From an uncultured Flavobacteriales bacterium (GTDB lineage: Bacteria; Bacteroidota; Bacteroidia; Flavobacteriales_D; JABDKJ01), in NCBI GenBank assembly GCA_937875855.1, contig CALFHF010000152.1, positions 1 through 40,119 of the forward strand: a stretch of 40,119 bases of DNA. Reading direction: 5' to 3'. Positions 1-8,185 of this stretch are shown piece after piece. A program made the position numbers and the translations under genes. Position 1 is the first letter of the stretch; each line of letters opens with the position of its first letter. The notes beneath the pieces are model-generated. The model was not told the DNA's origin. It saw nothing but the letters and a program-made list of their open reading frames with translations, and did not search any database.

Positions 1-132
1 GCATACAGAATGAGCTATGAACAACAGGGCATAGAGTTATCATTCTCTATTCACGATCTAGTCGCGGATCGAACATATACATGTTTAATAAACTACATTA
101 ATAAACACTTGAATATCAGGCGTTTAAATTAA
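1..132 (+). CDS. C-terminal end of an unidentified protein (partial)
   Basis: Frame 1 is open from the first base to a TAA at 130-132, giving 43 residues that end in ...NKHLNIRRLN. An open stretch of this length is only modest evidence for coding in this fairly AT-rich stretch. The direction matches the following gene, which begins 37 bp later. I do not recognise the family from this fragment, and it does not resemble the C-terminus of any common neighbour of rpiB that I know. It may simply be a chance open frame. Confidence 0.4.
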   Translation, partial: AYRMSYEQQGIELSFSIHDLVADRTYTCLINYINKHLNIRRLN

Positions 133-149
133 TCACTCTTTAGAGTGGT
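132..149 (+). terminator. Small hairpin between the partial gene and rpiB
   Basis: ATCACTC-TTTA-GAGTGGT forms a 7-bp stem (one G-U pair) with a 4-nt loop directly after the TAA of the upstream frame. No T-run follows, so it may be a weak terminator, a processing signal or chance. Confidence 0.25.
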
Positions 150-169
150 TAAGAAAAGTAAAGGTAATT

Positions 170-613
170 GTGAATAAGAAGAGCATATTAATAGGATCGG
201 ATCACGCTGGTTTCGAATTAAAGGAGATCCTTAAGGCGTATTTGAAAGAACTTGGTTACGAGGTAAAAGACGAAGGAACCCACTCTACAGATAGAGCAGA
301 TTACCCTGATTATGCCCACCGTTTAGCTGAAGGTATTATCAATAACGAGGCAGAATTTGGAGTGCTGTTATGTGGCTCAGCGAACGGTGTAAGTATGGCG
401 GCAAACAAACACAAAGGAGTACGCTCAGCAATAGCATGGAATGCAGAATTAGCTACCCTGGCTAGAGCGCATAATGACGCTAACGTACTCTCTCTGCCGG
501 CACGTTATATAACAGTGAAAGAAGCGAAGGAAATCCTAAATGCATTTTTAGACGCCACATTTGATGGTGGAAGACACGCAGAAAGAGTAAATAAAATAAA
601 TAAGACTACATGA
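170..613 (+). CDS. rpiB: Ribose-5-phosphate isomerase B
   Basis: Interconverts ribose 5-phosphate and ribulose 5-phosphate in the non-oxidative pentose phosphate pathway; cytoplasmic. The 147-residue product has the normal RpiB/LacAB length. Family signatures are visible: the N-terminal GSDHAGFELK (Asp11, His12), GTHS...DYPDYA, the active-site loop LLCGSANGVSMAANK with catalytic Cys68, and His101 in ARAHNDAN. The start is GTG; it places the conserved SDHAG motif at the usual distance and no better ATG is available. The stop overlaps the next start by 4 bp (ATGA), so it is probably co-transcribed and translationally coupled with the peptidase gene. The pairing with a secreted peptidase has no obvious functional meaning. 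Confidence 0.93.
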   Translation: MNKKSILIGSDHAGFELKEILKAYLKELGYEVKDEGTHSTDRADYPDYAHRLAEGIINNEAEFGVLLCGSANGVSMAANKHKGVRSAIAWNAELATLARAHNDANVLSLPARYITVKEAKEILNAFLDATFDGGRHAERVNKINKTT

Positions 614-2151
614 AGATTTCCATCCTGATTATCTGTCTGATATTCAGTTATTCCCTCAGCCAGGGACAGCAAGACAGCATAGCTATGCATTATGCAAACA
701 GCATTCTAGCAACGGACCTAAGTGAACACTTACATGTAATTTCTGGTGATGACTATGAAGGAAGGGAGAGTGGGTATGTAGGACAGAAGAAATGCGAACA
801 ATACCTAGTTGATTTTTATAGAAAGATTGGGCTACCGGCAGTTGAGGGACGGTATACCCAAGAATTTGAACTCTATTTGAACGACCCGACTCTGGTATAT
901 GTGAGTTCTCAAGGAAGAGAATATCAATTCTTAAAGGACTTTTTTTACTATCCAGCAACGATCGATGGGAAGATAGAAGCCTCCATATATTATGGTGGGT
1001 TTGGAATTACTAACTGGAACTTCAAGGACATTGACCTAGACCAAGTAGAGGGAAAAATTGTCATGATTAGAGATGGAGAACCTAAAAGTAAAGGAGGTGT
1101 TTATATCTGTTCAGGCACCACTGAAGTGAGTGACTGGTCTACAGATGGGGAGAAGAAGTGGAAGCAACTTGAAGAAAACGGAGCGCTGGCCGTAATTATA
1201 ATGTATAACGACTATGATGCAAGAGTAAAGCGAGTAGCTAGTTATTTCTCGCATAAAACCATGAGCCTGGTAAAACAAGCGGAAACAAGTATATCAGGAA
1301 TACCTGTTTTACATGCTTCTGAGGCCATGGGTAAGGCTATTATGGGTGAGAAACAGTGGAGAAAAGCGAGTAAAGGACCAACACATCGTAAGGTGGTATC
1401 ACTGAATGAAACTACTGCTAACATTCAATTCAGCAGAAAAGAAAAAATCCTTATTTCTTCCAATGTAATGGGGTATATAGAAGGCGGTGACAAGAAGGAA
1501 GAGCTGGTAATTATTACTGCTCATTATGACCATATAGGAGTAGATGGAGAAGAGGTCTATAACGGAGCTGATGATGATGGATCCGGAACAGTAGCCACCA
1601 TGGAGATAGCACAAGCATTTGCCATGGCTAAAGCAGAAGGCCATGGTCCAAAGAGAAGTGTTCTGATATTGAATGTTTCTGCTGAAGAAAAAGGACTGTT
1701 GGGGTCACAGTATTATTCAGAAAACCCAATTTTCCCACTCTCAAACACTGTGGCAGACCTAAATATAGACATGATAGGCCGCGTGGATGAGCAGCACAAG
1801 GACAACGACAATTACGTATACCTCATTGGCGCTGATCGCATAAGCCAAGACCTGCACGACATAGGTGAAAAGATGAACAAGACCTATAGTAATCTTGAAT
1901 TGGATTACACCTTCAATGCTGAGGATGACCCGAATAGGTTTTACTACAGATCAGACCATTACAATTTCGCTAAGAATGGAGTACCCTCTGTCTTCTACTT
2001 CTCTGGGGTGCATGAAGACTATCACAAACCGGGAGATACAGTAGATAAAATTATGTTTCCAAAGCTGGAAAAAATAACCCGTTTGATTTTCTATACGGCC
2101 TGGGAGTTAGCAAACAGAGAAGAGCGAATTCGCTCTAATGAAACAGATTAG
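610..2151 (+). CDS. Secreted M28-family zinc aminopeptidase with PA domain
   Basis: Extracytoplasmic metallopeptidase, probably releasing N-terminal residues from peptides. The 513-residue product begins with a signal peptide (MKISILIICLIFSYSLSQGQ). Residues about 120-270 resemble a protease-associated (PA) insert, and the M28 catalytic domain follows. The full di-zinc ligand set is readable: His305 (ITAHYDHIG), Asp321 (NGADDDGSG), Glu359/Glu360 (SAEEKGLLGS), Asp387 (NIDMIGR) and His472 (HEDYHKPGDT). No C-terminal sorting domain is visible, so it may be periplasmic. The start overlaps the rpiB stop (ATGA). The 3' end overlaps the convergent lipoprotein gene by 4 bp and contains a perfect palindrome just before the stop. 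Substrate preference cannot be read from the sequence. Confidence 0.9.
   Translation: MKISILIICLIFSYSLSQGQQDSIAMHYANSILATDLSEHLHVISGDDYEGRESGYVGQKKCEQYLVDFYRKIGLPAVEGRYTQEFELYLNDPTLVYVSSQGREYQFLKDFFYYPATIDGKIEASIYYGGFGITNWNFKDIDLDQVEGKIVMIRDGEPKSKGGVYICSGTTEVSDWSTDGEKKWKQLEENGALAVIIMYNDYDARVKRVASYFSHKTMSLVKQAETSISGIPVLHASEAMGKAIMGEKQWRKASKGPTHRKVVSLNETTANIQFSRKEKILISSNVMGYIEGGDKKEELVIITAHYDHIGVDGEEVYNGADDDGSGTVATMEIAQAFAMAKAEGHGPKRSVLILNVSAEEKGLLGSQYYSENPIFPLSNTVADLNIDMIGRVDEQHKDNDNYVYLIGADRISQDLHDIGEKMNKTYSNLELDYTFNAEDDPNRFYYRSDHYNFAKNGVPSVFYFSGVHEDYHKPGDTVDKIMFPKLEKITRLIFYTAWELANREERIRSNETD
2121..2136. terminator. Palindromic hairpin at a convergent gene junction
   Basis: AGAGCGAATTCGCTCT is a perfect 16-bp palindrome (6-bp stem, AATT loop) inside the last codons of the M28 peptidase gene, 13 bp before its stop and just beyond the 3' end of the convergent lipoprotein gene. 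It is symmetric, so it could act on transcripts from both sides. No clear T-run follows. Confidence 0.4.
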
Positions 2152-3410
2152 TTTTCGCTAAGCAGCTCTTTTATTAGTCCATCGGTCATGCTCGTGTATT
2201 GGTCAAAATAGACACCTGTGCTAGGGCCGTAAAACCCGGTGTGAACTGAGCGAACCTTACCTTTCTTGTCAATAAAAATACTGGTAGGATAAGACATGAT
2301 GTGGTCTAAGGCAGGAAGCGCTTCGGCCGCACTAGACTTACTGCGTTTTCCTCCATAATACATAGGATAAGGAAGCTCCAATCCCTCCTCAAGTTTATGA
2401 ATAGCCCTGTATGCAGTCTCAGGATCTTCAGACGCCTCGAAACACAACGGAAGAATACGCAGACCGCGTGCAGAATAAGTACCATGCAGCCGCTTGAAGT
2501 ATTCTGATTCATCCAGACAATTAGGACACCAAGAACCCATAATCTGGAGAATAACCACTTCATTTTCCTTCTTAAGCTCTGCTAAAGTGGTTGTTTTTCC
2601 GTCTTCCATAATGAACCGTGTAGAACCCACAGCAGAGGAGTCTACAACATGCGTTAATGTATAAGGATCACGAAGATTGAAATCACTAGAGGCTATAGCC
2701 ACCCAGGGCTCTTGCCAATGTTTTCCAGAATAGAAGCTCCCATCTACTAAGCTATCACCACGGACTATTGCATGGAATAGAAAAGCATGAGAACCATCAA
2801 AGCAGGAAAGCTTTATAGTGTCAGCACATAGATTTCCTTGGAGGAATCTATAGTCACCTGTCTCTGTTGCGAAAGTCCCTGTAATGCTGTTGTCCGATGA
2901 GTTTTTATCAAATAGACCTAAAGCAGGATAATGATGATTCATAGAGTCAGGGCTGAAATGAACCTCGTAGCGTATTCCTAATGACAACCCCAAAGAACCA
3001 GAGTCACAGAAACGAGAAGAAGCACCATATTTTGCTGTAAAAGGAATAAAGTAATCAGGCCCTTTGCTGAGGTTGTACCAACTTCCTTCAAGTCGTGTTC
3101 CATCATTACTGCTTACAGCGAGGAACTCTGATTCAAAATAAGGCATAGAAATGCGCATGCTATCAGCGCTCAGCATTTCAACGTGAGCCTCTAAAACCTC
3201 TGTTCCATTGATAAATGAAATAACTCCCCCCCCCTCTTTACTTACGCGTAAGTTGACTGGGAGAACTACGCCCTCTTGAATACGTAGGTTCATATGCCAA
3301 TCCCCTTCAGTCAAATTGAATTCAGGGGACGATGAAGTATCAGAAGTATTACTAGCACAGGAAATCAAAAGCCCGGTTGCTAAGGTGAAAAGAAATAAAA
3401 TACGGTTCAT
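2148..3410 (-). CDS. TlpA-like thioredoxin-fold lipoprotein
   Basis: Probable periplasmic, membrane-anchored thiol-disulfide protein. The 420-residue product starts with a lipoprotein signal peptide whose lipobox is LLISC (Cys about 18), followed by an Asn/Thr/Ser-rich linker. A long N-terminal domain (about 35-260) resembles the DUF4369-like or beta-rich region preceding the thioredoxin fold in many Bacteroidota TlpA proteins. The AhpC/TSA-Redoxin domain has the redox motif W294-C-P-N-C298 and the cis-Pro strand YPTSIFIDKKG. Thiol oxidoreductases of this kind act in cytochrome c maturation or disulfide reduction; the exact role is not visible. The gene contains a run of nine G residues (plus-strand C at 3226-3234) that encodes EGGGV. 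Confidence 0.82.
   Translation of the reverse strand: MNRILFLFTLATGLLISCASNTSDTSSSPEFNLTEGDWHMNLRIQEGVVLPVNLRVSKEGGGVISFINGTEVLEAHVEMLSADSMRISMPYFESEFLAVSSNDGTRLEGSWYNLSKGPDYFIPFTAKYGASSRFCDSGSLGLSLGIRYEVHFSPDSMNHHYPALGLFDKNSSDNSITGTFATETGDYRFLQGNLCADTIKLSCFDGSHAFLFHAIVRGDSLVDGSFYSGKHWQEPWVAIASSDFNLRDPYTLTHVVDSSAVGSTRFIMEDGKTTTLAELKKENEVVILQIMGSWCPNCLDESEYFKRLHGTYSARGLRILPLCFEASEDPETAYRAIHKLEEGLELPYPMYYGGKRSKSSAAEALPALDHIMSYPTSIFIDKKGKVRSVHTGFYGPSTGVYFDQYTSMTDGLIKELLSEN
3226..3234 (-). repeat. Nine-base G homopolymer inside a coding region
   Basis: Nine C on the plus strand (G on the coding strand) lie in codons encoding Glu-Gly-Gly-Gly-Val of the TlpA-like lipoprotein. Tracts of this length are prone to slippage, and a one-base change would truncate the protein early. 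Confidence 0.8.
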
Positions 3411-3434
3411 TAGAGGAACAATATAGGATTCAGA

Positions 3435-4955
3435 TCAAAGGTCGAACTTAATCCCCTGAGCCAAAGGAAGCGTATTACTGTAATTTATAGTGTTCGTTTG
3501 ACGCCTCATATAGACCTTCCAAGCGTCAGATCCAGACTCACGGCCACCACCAGTTTCTTTCTCTCCTCCAAAGGCTCCACCTATCTCAGCTCCAGAGGTT
3601 CCGATGTTCACATTAGCTATTCCACAGTCAGATCCAGCTGCCGAAAGGAAGCGCTCGGCCTCACGCATGTTAGTAGTCATTATCGCTGATGATAGGCCTT
3701 GTGGGACATTATTCTGAATTGCGATTGCCTCATCAAGCTTCTTGTAAGGGATGATATAAAGTATAGGCGCAAAGGTCTCGTGTTGTACGATGTCCATATC
3801 GTTTTGGACTAAAGCAATAGCGGGTTTCACATAACAACCTTCAATTGTACCCCCCTTGACAATGAACCTTCCACCTTGGACTTCTACGGCCTTCAAGGCC
3901 TTTTCATAGGTGTCTACTGATTGAGCGTCAATAAGCGGTCCTACATGGTTTTTTTCATCCAAGGGATTACCCACTTTCAGTTGGCCATAGGCCTTCTTTA
4001 ATTTCTTACTTAATGAATCGACCAAGCTTTCATGGACAATCAATCTACGCGTGGAAGTACAGCGTTGTCCACACGTCCCAACAGCACCAAATACAGCGCC
4101 AATAATGGTCATGTCTATATCTGCTTCAGGAGTGACGATGATGGCATTGTTTCCACCCAGCTCAAGTAATGATCTACCTAGACGCTCAGCGACAGCAGCT
4201 CCTACAATCTTACCCATACGGGTAGAACCTGTAGCGCTGATCAATGGAATCTTTTTATTCGTAGTCATCATCTCCCCTACTTTGAAGTCTCCATTGATGA
4301 CGCAAGAAATTCCCTCAGGAAGCTTGTTTTCTTTGGCTACTTCAGCCCAGATATTTTGACAAGCAATAGAACAAAGTGGAGTCTTTTCGGATGGCTTCCA
4401 GATACACACATCACCAGAAACCCAGGCAAGAGCTGTATTCCAATTCCACACAGCAACAGGGAAATTGAAAGCAGAAATAATTCCTACAATTCCAAGGGGA
4501 TGATATTGCTCATACATACGATGCTCAGGACGCTCAGAATGCATAGTGAGGCCATAAAGTTGACGAGACAGGCCAACTGCGAAATCACATATGTCAATCA
4601 TTTCCTGCACCTCGCCAAGACCTTCTTGTAATGACTTCCCCATTTCATAGGTCACCAATTCACCCAGTGACTGCTTGTATTTTCTAAGCTTGTCACCGTA
4701 CTGTCGCACAATTTCGCCACGCTTAGGCGCAGGCATTGTTCTCCATGTTTGGAAAGCGGCTTCGGCTGTTTTCAGGACCTTATTGAAGTCAGCTAGAGTA
4801 GCGGTGCTAACAGATGCGATAGCAGAACCATCAACAGGGCTGTATGAAATAATGTCAGCACCAGAGCCGAAATTCTTTTGTCCGGTAGAGACACCAGGAT
4901 TTATCTTGTTTAGCTTAAGTGCCTTGAGGGTTTTTTTGATATCGATCTTAGCCAT
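3435..4955 (-). CDS. ALDH7-type aldehyde dehydrogenase (alpha-aminoadipate-semialdehyde dehydrogenase-like)
   Basis: NAD(P)-dependent oxidation of an aldehyde to the carboxylate. The 506-residue product has the family's length and the antiquitin (ALDH7A1) signatures: FNFPVAVWNWN in the cofactor-binding region, GSTRMG, LELGGNNAIIV with general-base Glu265, and GTCGQRCTSTRR with catalytic Cys299. ALDH7 proteins typically oxidise alpha-aminoadipate semialdehyde in lysine/pipecolate degradation; this substrate is inferred from family resemblance only, as no lysine-degradation neighbour is present. The gene has its own likely promoter (-7 element TACCTTTG) 22 nt upstream. It lies 24 bp upstream of the TlpA-like gene on the same strand, so some readthrough is possible. 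Confidence 0.9.
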   Translation of the reverse strand: MAKIDIKKTLKALKLNKINPGVSTGQKNFGSGADIISYSPVDGSAIASVSTATLADFNKVLKTAEAAFQTWRTMPAPKRGEIVRQYGDKLRKYKQSLGELVTYEMGKSLQEGLGEVQEMIDICDFAVGLSRQLYGLTMHSERPEHRMYEQYHPLGIVGIISAFNFPVAVWNWNTALAWVSGDVCIWKPSEKTPLCSIACQNIWAEVAKENKLPEGISCVINGDFKVGEMMTTNKKIPLISATGSTRMGKIVGAAVAERLGRSLLELGGNNAIIVTPEADIDMTIIGAVFGAVGTCGQRCTSTRRLIVHESLVDSLSKKLKKAYGQLKVGNPLDEKNHVGPLIDAQSVDTYEKALKAVEVQGGRFIVKGGTIEGCYVKPAIALVQNDMDIVQHETFAPILYIIPYKKLDEAIAIQNNVPQGLSSAIMTTNMREAERFLSAAGSDCGIANVNIGTSGAEIGGAFGGEKETGGGRESGSDAWKVYMRRQTNTINYSNTLPLAQGIKFDL

Positions 4956-4977
4956 AGGTAGATTTATTATGAGGGCG

Positions 4978-4985
4978 CAAAGGTA
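4978..4985 (-). promoter_or_regulatory. Bacteroidota -7 promoter element for the aldehyde dehydrogenase
   Basis: TACCTTTG on the minus strand matches the Bacteroidota -7 consensus TAnnTTTG exactly and lies 22 nt before the ATG. No clear -33 TTTG at the standard spacing was seen. The rest of the 240-bp gap to 5195 contains only a short inverted repeat (TTAGCT/AGCTAA at 5067-5083); I see no gene or RNA in it. Confidence 0.55.
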
Positions 4986-5195
4986 TGGGATCGAATGAAG
5001 GAATGAGCGGTTTCAGACAATGAAGAGTCGAGGGCAAGTCAGAGTTCAACGGGTTATAATGAAATCTTAGCTTAAATAGCTAAATACCTGATAATCAAGT
5101 AAATGAGAGGGAGAGGTAGAATCGACTATCACAGGACAACATATATACCGAGCCCATAAACAACTAAAAGAGGCTTAAACCGAAGGAAAACAACC

Positions 5196-6092
5196 TTATT
5201 TTAAACGGAAGATGTATGTCTGAGAAGAACAGGTCCTTTTCTTGTTAAAGAGAGCCCTGAGATTAGAAATAGACGCCCAGAAGATTCCCAAGAACGCAGG
5301 ACGGCCCTTATACCGTTCACTAAGCAAAGAAACATAAAAGGCGTCAAACCACATTGCCTTGGTATCAATATGATTAAAACCTAAGGATTCTAAAAAAGGA
5401 ATGATCTGGTCTGGAGTATAATGCCAAAGATGGCGAGGAACATCCCATGCCGCCCAATGTGCGCCATAATGCTTGGCATCAAATGAAGCATAATTGGGAA
5501 TAGCTATGACAAGGTGTCCTGAAGAATTGATTTTCTCTTTTAACTTAAGCAGCACCTCACGAGGCTCGTGAATGTGTTCAAGTACGTGCCAGAGTGAAAT
5601 GACATCGTATGTTCTTATGGACTCAAGCTCTTCCTTTGGAGAAACAATAGCGGCACGCACATCTGAAGGAGCATGAGATATGGCTTCTGAGTTTGGCTCC
5701 GCTCCTCGAACATTCATTCCCCGGGATTGACAGTGAGAAATAAGATCTGCTGTACCACAGCCGTAATCTAGATAACTAGCATCGTTATGTAATCGAGAAA
5801 TCAGATTTGTTTTCCAACTAAGATTATGGTTTTTGGCCAGACGATATAGAGAGGCGAAAAGACCTTTTCTCTCAGCGCCATGAGAAAGATATTGATCGCT
5901 TTTGTAGTAGGCGCCTATCTCTGTTTCTGAGGGCATAGGGTCGGTTCGAAGAAGTGAACAAAGACCGCACTGGAGAAGCTTGAAGCGCTCTTTACTAAGG
6001 AAGTGATCCCCCACATCCATGAGGGGCTTAAAGCTCTTATTTTGACACGAGGGACAGATCATAGGGGCTAATTGTTCCACGTGGAACATCAT
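5196..6092 (-). CDS. Class I SAM-dependent methyltransferase with N-terminal zinc-ribbon-like cysteines
   Basis: Probable small-molecule or glycan methyltransferase (Methyltransf_23 type), 298 residues. Two Cys pairs (CPSC about 14-17 and CGLC about 43-46) form a zinc-ribbon-like N-terminus as in many sugar- or polyketide-associated methyltransferases. The SAM-binding fold shows LDYGCGTADLI (motif I), then SLWHVLEHIHEP and GHLVIAIPNYASFDA. The 6092 start overlaps the mnmG stop as ATGA, favouring coupling, but the first codons (MMFHVEQ) are the parS-like palindrome read as protein. An internal ATG at 6062 (MICPSC) is an alternative start that would leave parS non-coding. Substrate unknown. Confidence 0.8.
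   Translation of the reverse strand: MMFHVEQLAPMICPSCQNKSFKPLMDVGDHFLSKERFKLLQCGLCSLLRTDPMPSETEIGAYYKSDQYLSHGAERKGLFASLYRLAKNHNLSWKTNLISRLHNDASYLDYGCGTADLISHCQSRGMNVRGAEPNSEAISHAPSDVRAAIVSPKEELESIRTYDVISLWHVLEHIHEPREVLLKLKEKINSSGHLVIAIPNYASFDAKHYGAHWAAWDVPRHLWHYTPDQIIPFLESLGFNHIDTKAMWFDAFYVSLLSERYKGRPAFLGIFWASISNLRALFNKKRTCSSQTYIFRLK
6073..6088. other. parS-like centromere site, mnmG distal side
   Basis: TGTTCCACGTGGAACA is a perfect 16-bp palindrome that differs from the common ParB-binding parS sequence TGTTTCACGTGAAACA at one symmetric pair of positions. It lies between the mnmG stop codon and the core of the methyltransferase gene. A second site lies beyond the other end of mnmG. Confidence 0.78.
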
Positions 6093-7960
6093 CTTCCGAT
6101 GTGTACCATGAGGATGGAAATATCGCTGGGCGAGACCCCACTAATGCGAGATGCCTGGCCTAGGTTCCGTGGTTTAATTTTGTGCAATTTCTCTCTGGCT
6201 TCAGTCGACAAAGACTTTATTTCTTTGAAGTTCATCTCAGGCAGGGCAACTTGATCCAGTGAAAGCATACGTTCAGCAAGGTTATGTTCCTTGGCAATAT
6301 AGCCTTCATATTTGACCTGGATTTCGGCTTGGTCTAGGGCTTCAGTGTCTCCTTTATAGAGTCCTTCCAGAGCCTTTTTTCTGCTTGCGTCCTTTGCGAC
6401 CCAAGTGCTAAGCGCTACCCTTGGACGAGATAGAATACTGTTCATTTTAACCTTCTGGTTAATAGGCGCAGAGTCTAATTCAGCGAGATATGGATTAACC
6501 TCTTCAGGAACAATACTCTCAGTCCTGAGATACTCTGCAACGGATTCTATGTTCTCGATTTTCTCATCCAATCTGTCCATCCGCACCTTAGCTGCTAGAC
6601 CTAAACGATACCCTTTTTCAGTAAGCCTGAGGTCGGCATTATCCTGTCGAAGTAGGATGCGATATTCAGCCCTAGAGGTGAACATGCGGTAGGGCTCTTC
6701 GGTTCCCTTGGTAATAAGATCATCAATAAGCACGCCTATATAGGCCTCATTCCTTTCTAGGATGAAAGAGTCGTTCTCGTTTATCTTTTGATGGGCATTG
6801 ATTCCGGCCATTAGACCTTGGCAAGCAGCTTCTTCATATCCAGTAGTACCATTGATCTGGCCCGCAAAGAAAAGCCCTTCAATAAGCTTAGTCTCAAGAT
6901 TCGCCTTAAGCTGAGTGGGAGGGAAGTAATCATATTCAATAGCGTACCCAGGACGGAACATCTTGACTTTTTCGAATCCAGCAATCTGGCGCATTGCAGC
7001 TAATTGAATCTCCTCTGGCAAGCTTGTAGAGAAGCCATTGACATACACTTCTATTGTATCCCAACCCTCAGGCTCAACGAAAATTTGATGACGATCACGC
7101 TCAGCAAAACGATTTATTTTATCCTCAATAGAAGGACAATAGCGCGGCCCTGTGCTTTGGATAGAACCGTTAAACATGGGTGAGCGATCAAATCCCGTAC
7201 GAAGGATGTCGTGCACATCATTAGATGTATAAGTGATATGACAACTGCGCTGTTTACTCAACGCCTTGACCTCAGGCAAAAAGGAGAATTTACCAGGATT
7301 TTCATCTCCTAGCTGCTCTTCCATAACTGAGTAATTCAAAGATCTACCATCAACTCGAGGAGGAGTTCCTGTCTTCATTCGACCTGATTCAAAACCAAGC
7401 TGAATGAGCTGTTCGGTTATTCCTGTAGCTGCTCGTTCTGCGGCACGTCCTCCGCCAAAATTCTTTTCTCCGAGGTGGATAAGACCGTTTAAGAAAGTAC
7501 CGTTAGTAAGGACAACAGACTTAGCTTTGATTTCTATACCCATCTGAGTTTTCACCCCTAAGACCTTGTTATTTTCAACTAATAGTCCAGAAACCATGTC
7601 TTGCCAGAAGTCGACATTCGGAGTTCTTTCTAGCATTAGACGCCATTCTGTGGCAAATAGAAGACGGTCATTTTGTGTTCTAGGGCTCCACATGGCAGGA
7701 CCCTTACTCCGGTTGAGCATGCGAAATTGAATGGCCGAACGATCAGAAACGATTCCCGAATATCCGCCCAATGCGTCTATTTCACGAACGATTTGGCCTT
7801 TAGCAACTCCGCCCATGGCGGGATTACAGGACATCTGTCCTATGGTCGACATGTTCATGGTAACCATTAGGACACGGGACCCTAGGTTTGCCGCTGCGGC
7901 TGCAGCTTCATTTCCGGCATGTCCGCCTCCAACTATTATGACATCATATTCTTCGATCAT
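6089..7960 (-). CDS. mnmG: tRNA uridine-5-carboxymethylaminomethyl modification enzyme, FAD subunit
   Basis: MnmG (GidA) works with the GTPase MnmE to install cmnm5 on the wobble uridine of certain tRNAs, using FAD, NADH and methylene-tetrahydrofolate. The 623-residue length is normal. The N-terminal dinucleotide-binding motif is IIVGGGHAGNEAA (Gly11 onward); further hallmarks are SCNPAMGGVAKGQIVREIDALGG, the FAD-region GTFLNGLIHLGE, the RMKTGTPPRVDG stretch, GLFFAGQINGTTGYEEAACQGL and MFTSRAEYRILLRQDNAD. The C-terminal helical domain ends ISGVSPSDISILMVHIGR. The ATG at 7960 is the only sensible start. The gene is flanked on both sides by parS-like palindromes. mnmE and gidB are not in the window. 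Confidence 0.97.
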   Translation of the reverse strand: MIEEYDVIIVGGGHAGNEAAAAAANLGSRVLMVTMNMSTIGQMSCNPAMGGVAKGQIVREIDALGGYSGIVSDRSAIQFRMLNRSKGPAMWSPRTQNDRLLFATEWRLMLERTPNVDFWQDMVSGLLVENNKVLGVKTQMGIEIKAKSVVLTNGTFLNGLIHLGEKNFGGGRAAERAATGITEQLIQLGFESGRMKTGTPPRVDGRSLNYSVMEEQLGDENPGKFSFLPEVKALSKQRSCHITYTSNDVHDILRTGFDRSPMFNGSIQSTGPRYCPSIEDKINRFAERDRHQIFVEPEGWDTIEVYVNGFSTSLPEEIQLAAMRQIAGFEKVKMFRPGYAIEYDYFPPTQLKANLETKLIEGLFFAGQINGTTGYEEAACQGLMAGINAHQKINENDSFILERNEAYIGVLIDDLITKGTEEPYRMFTSRAEYRILLRQDNADLRLTEKGYRLGLAAKVRMDRLDEKIENIESVAEYLRTESIVPEEVNPYLAELDSAPINQKVKMNSILSRPRVALSTWVAKDASRKKALEGLYKGDTEALDQAEIQVKYEGYIAKEHNLAERMLSLDQVALPEMNFKEIKSLSTEAREKLHKIKPRNLGQASRISGVSPSDISILMVHIGR

Positions 7961-7965
7961 GGCAA

Positions 7966-7981
7966 TGTTTCACGTGGAACA
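7966..7981. other. parS-like centromere site, upstream of mnmG
   Basis: TGTTTCACGTGGAACA differs by one base from the first site at 6073-6088 and by one base from the common parS consensus. It lies 5 bp upstream of the mnmG start in the divergent mnmG-leuS interval. The remainder of that interval (7982-8185) holds only a short hairpin, TCAGTG/CACTGA at 8000-8018, and no recognisable gene. Confidence 0.78.
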
Positions 7982-8185
7982 TTTTCAAGGATCTGGTTAT
8001 CAGTGATTTGACCACTGAACAGGCTCGAAAACTAGGCTGCAAAACTAGCTAAATCCTAGGGGCAAGGCCTAATCCATTGATCAAAGCCTGTTTTCAAACG
8101 ATTCGCGATGCTCTCTTGAGCTGATTCCATAGCCCTGAGATCACTCAAAGCCCTAACTTCACGGCCTTTAACAGGAAACCAAAGC

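Noticed and set aside
5067-5083. TTAGCT/AGCTAA inverted repeat in the ALDH upstream gap as an operator
   Set aside because: Short, AT-rich, single copy and far from the -7 element; chance occurrence is likely.
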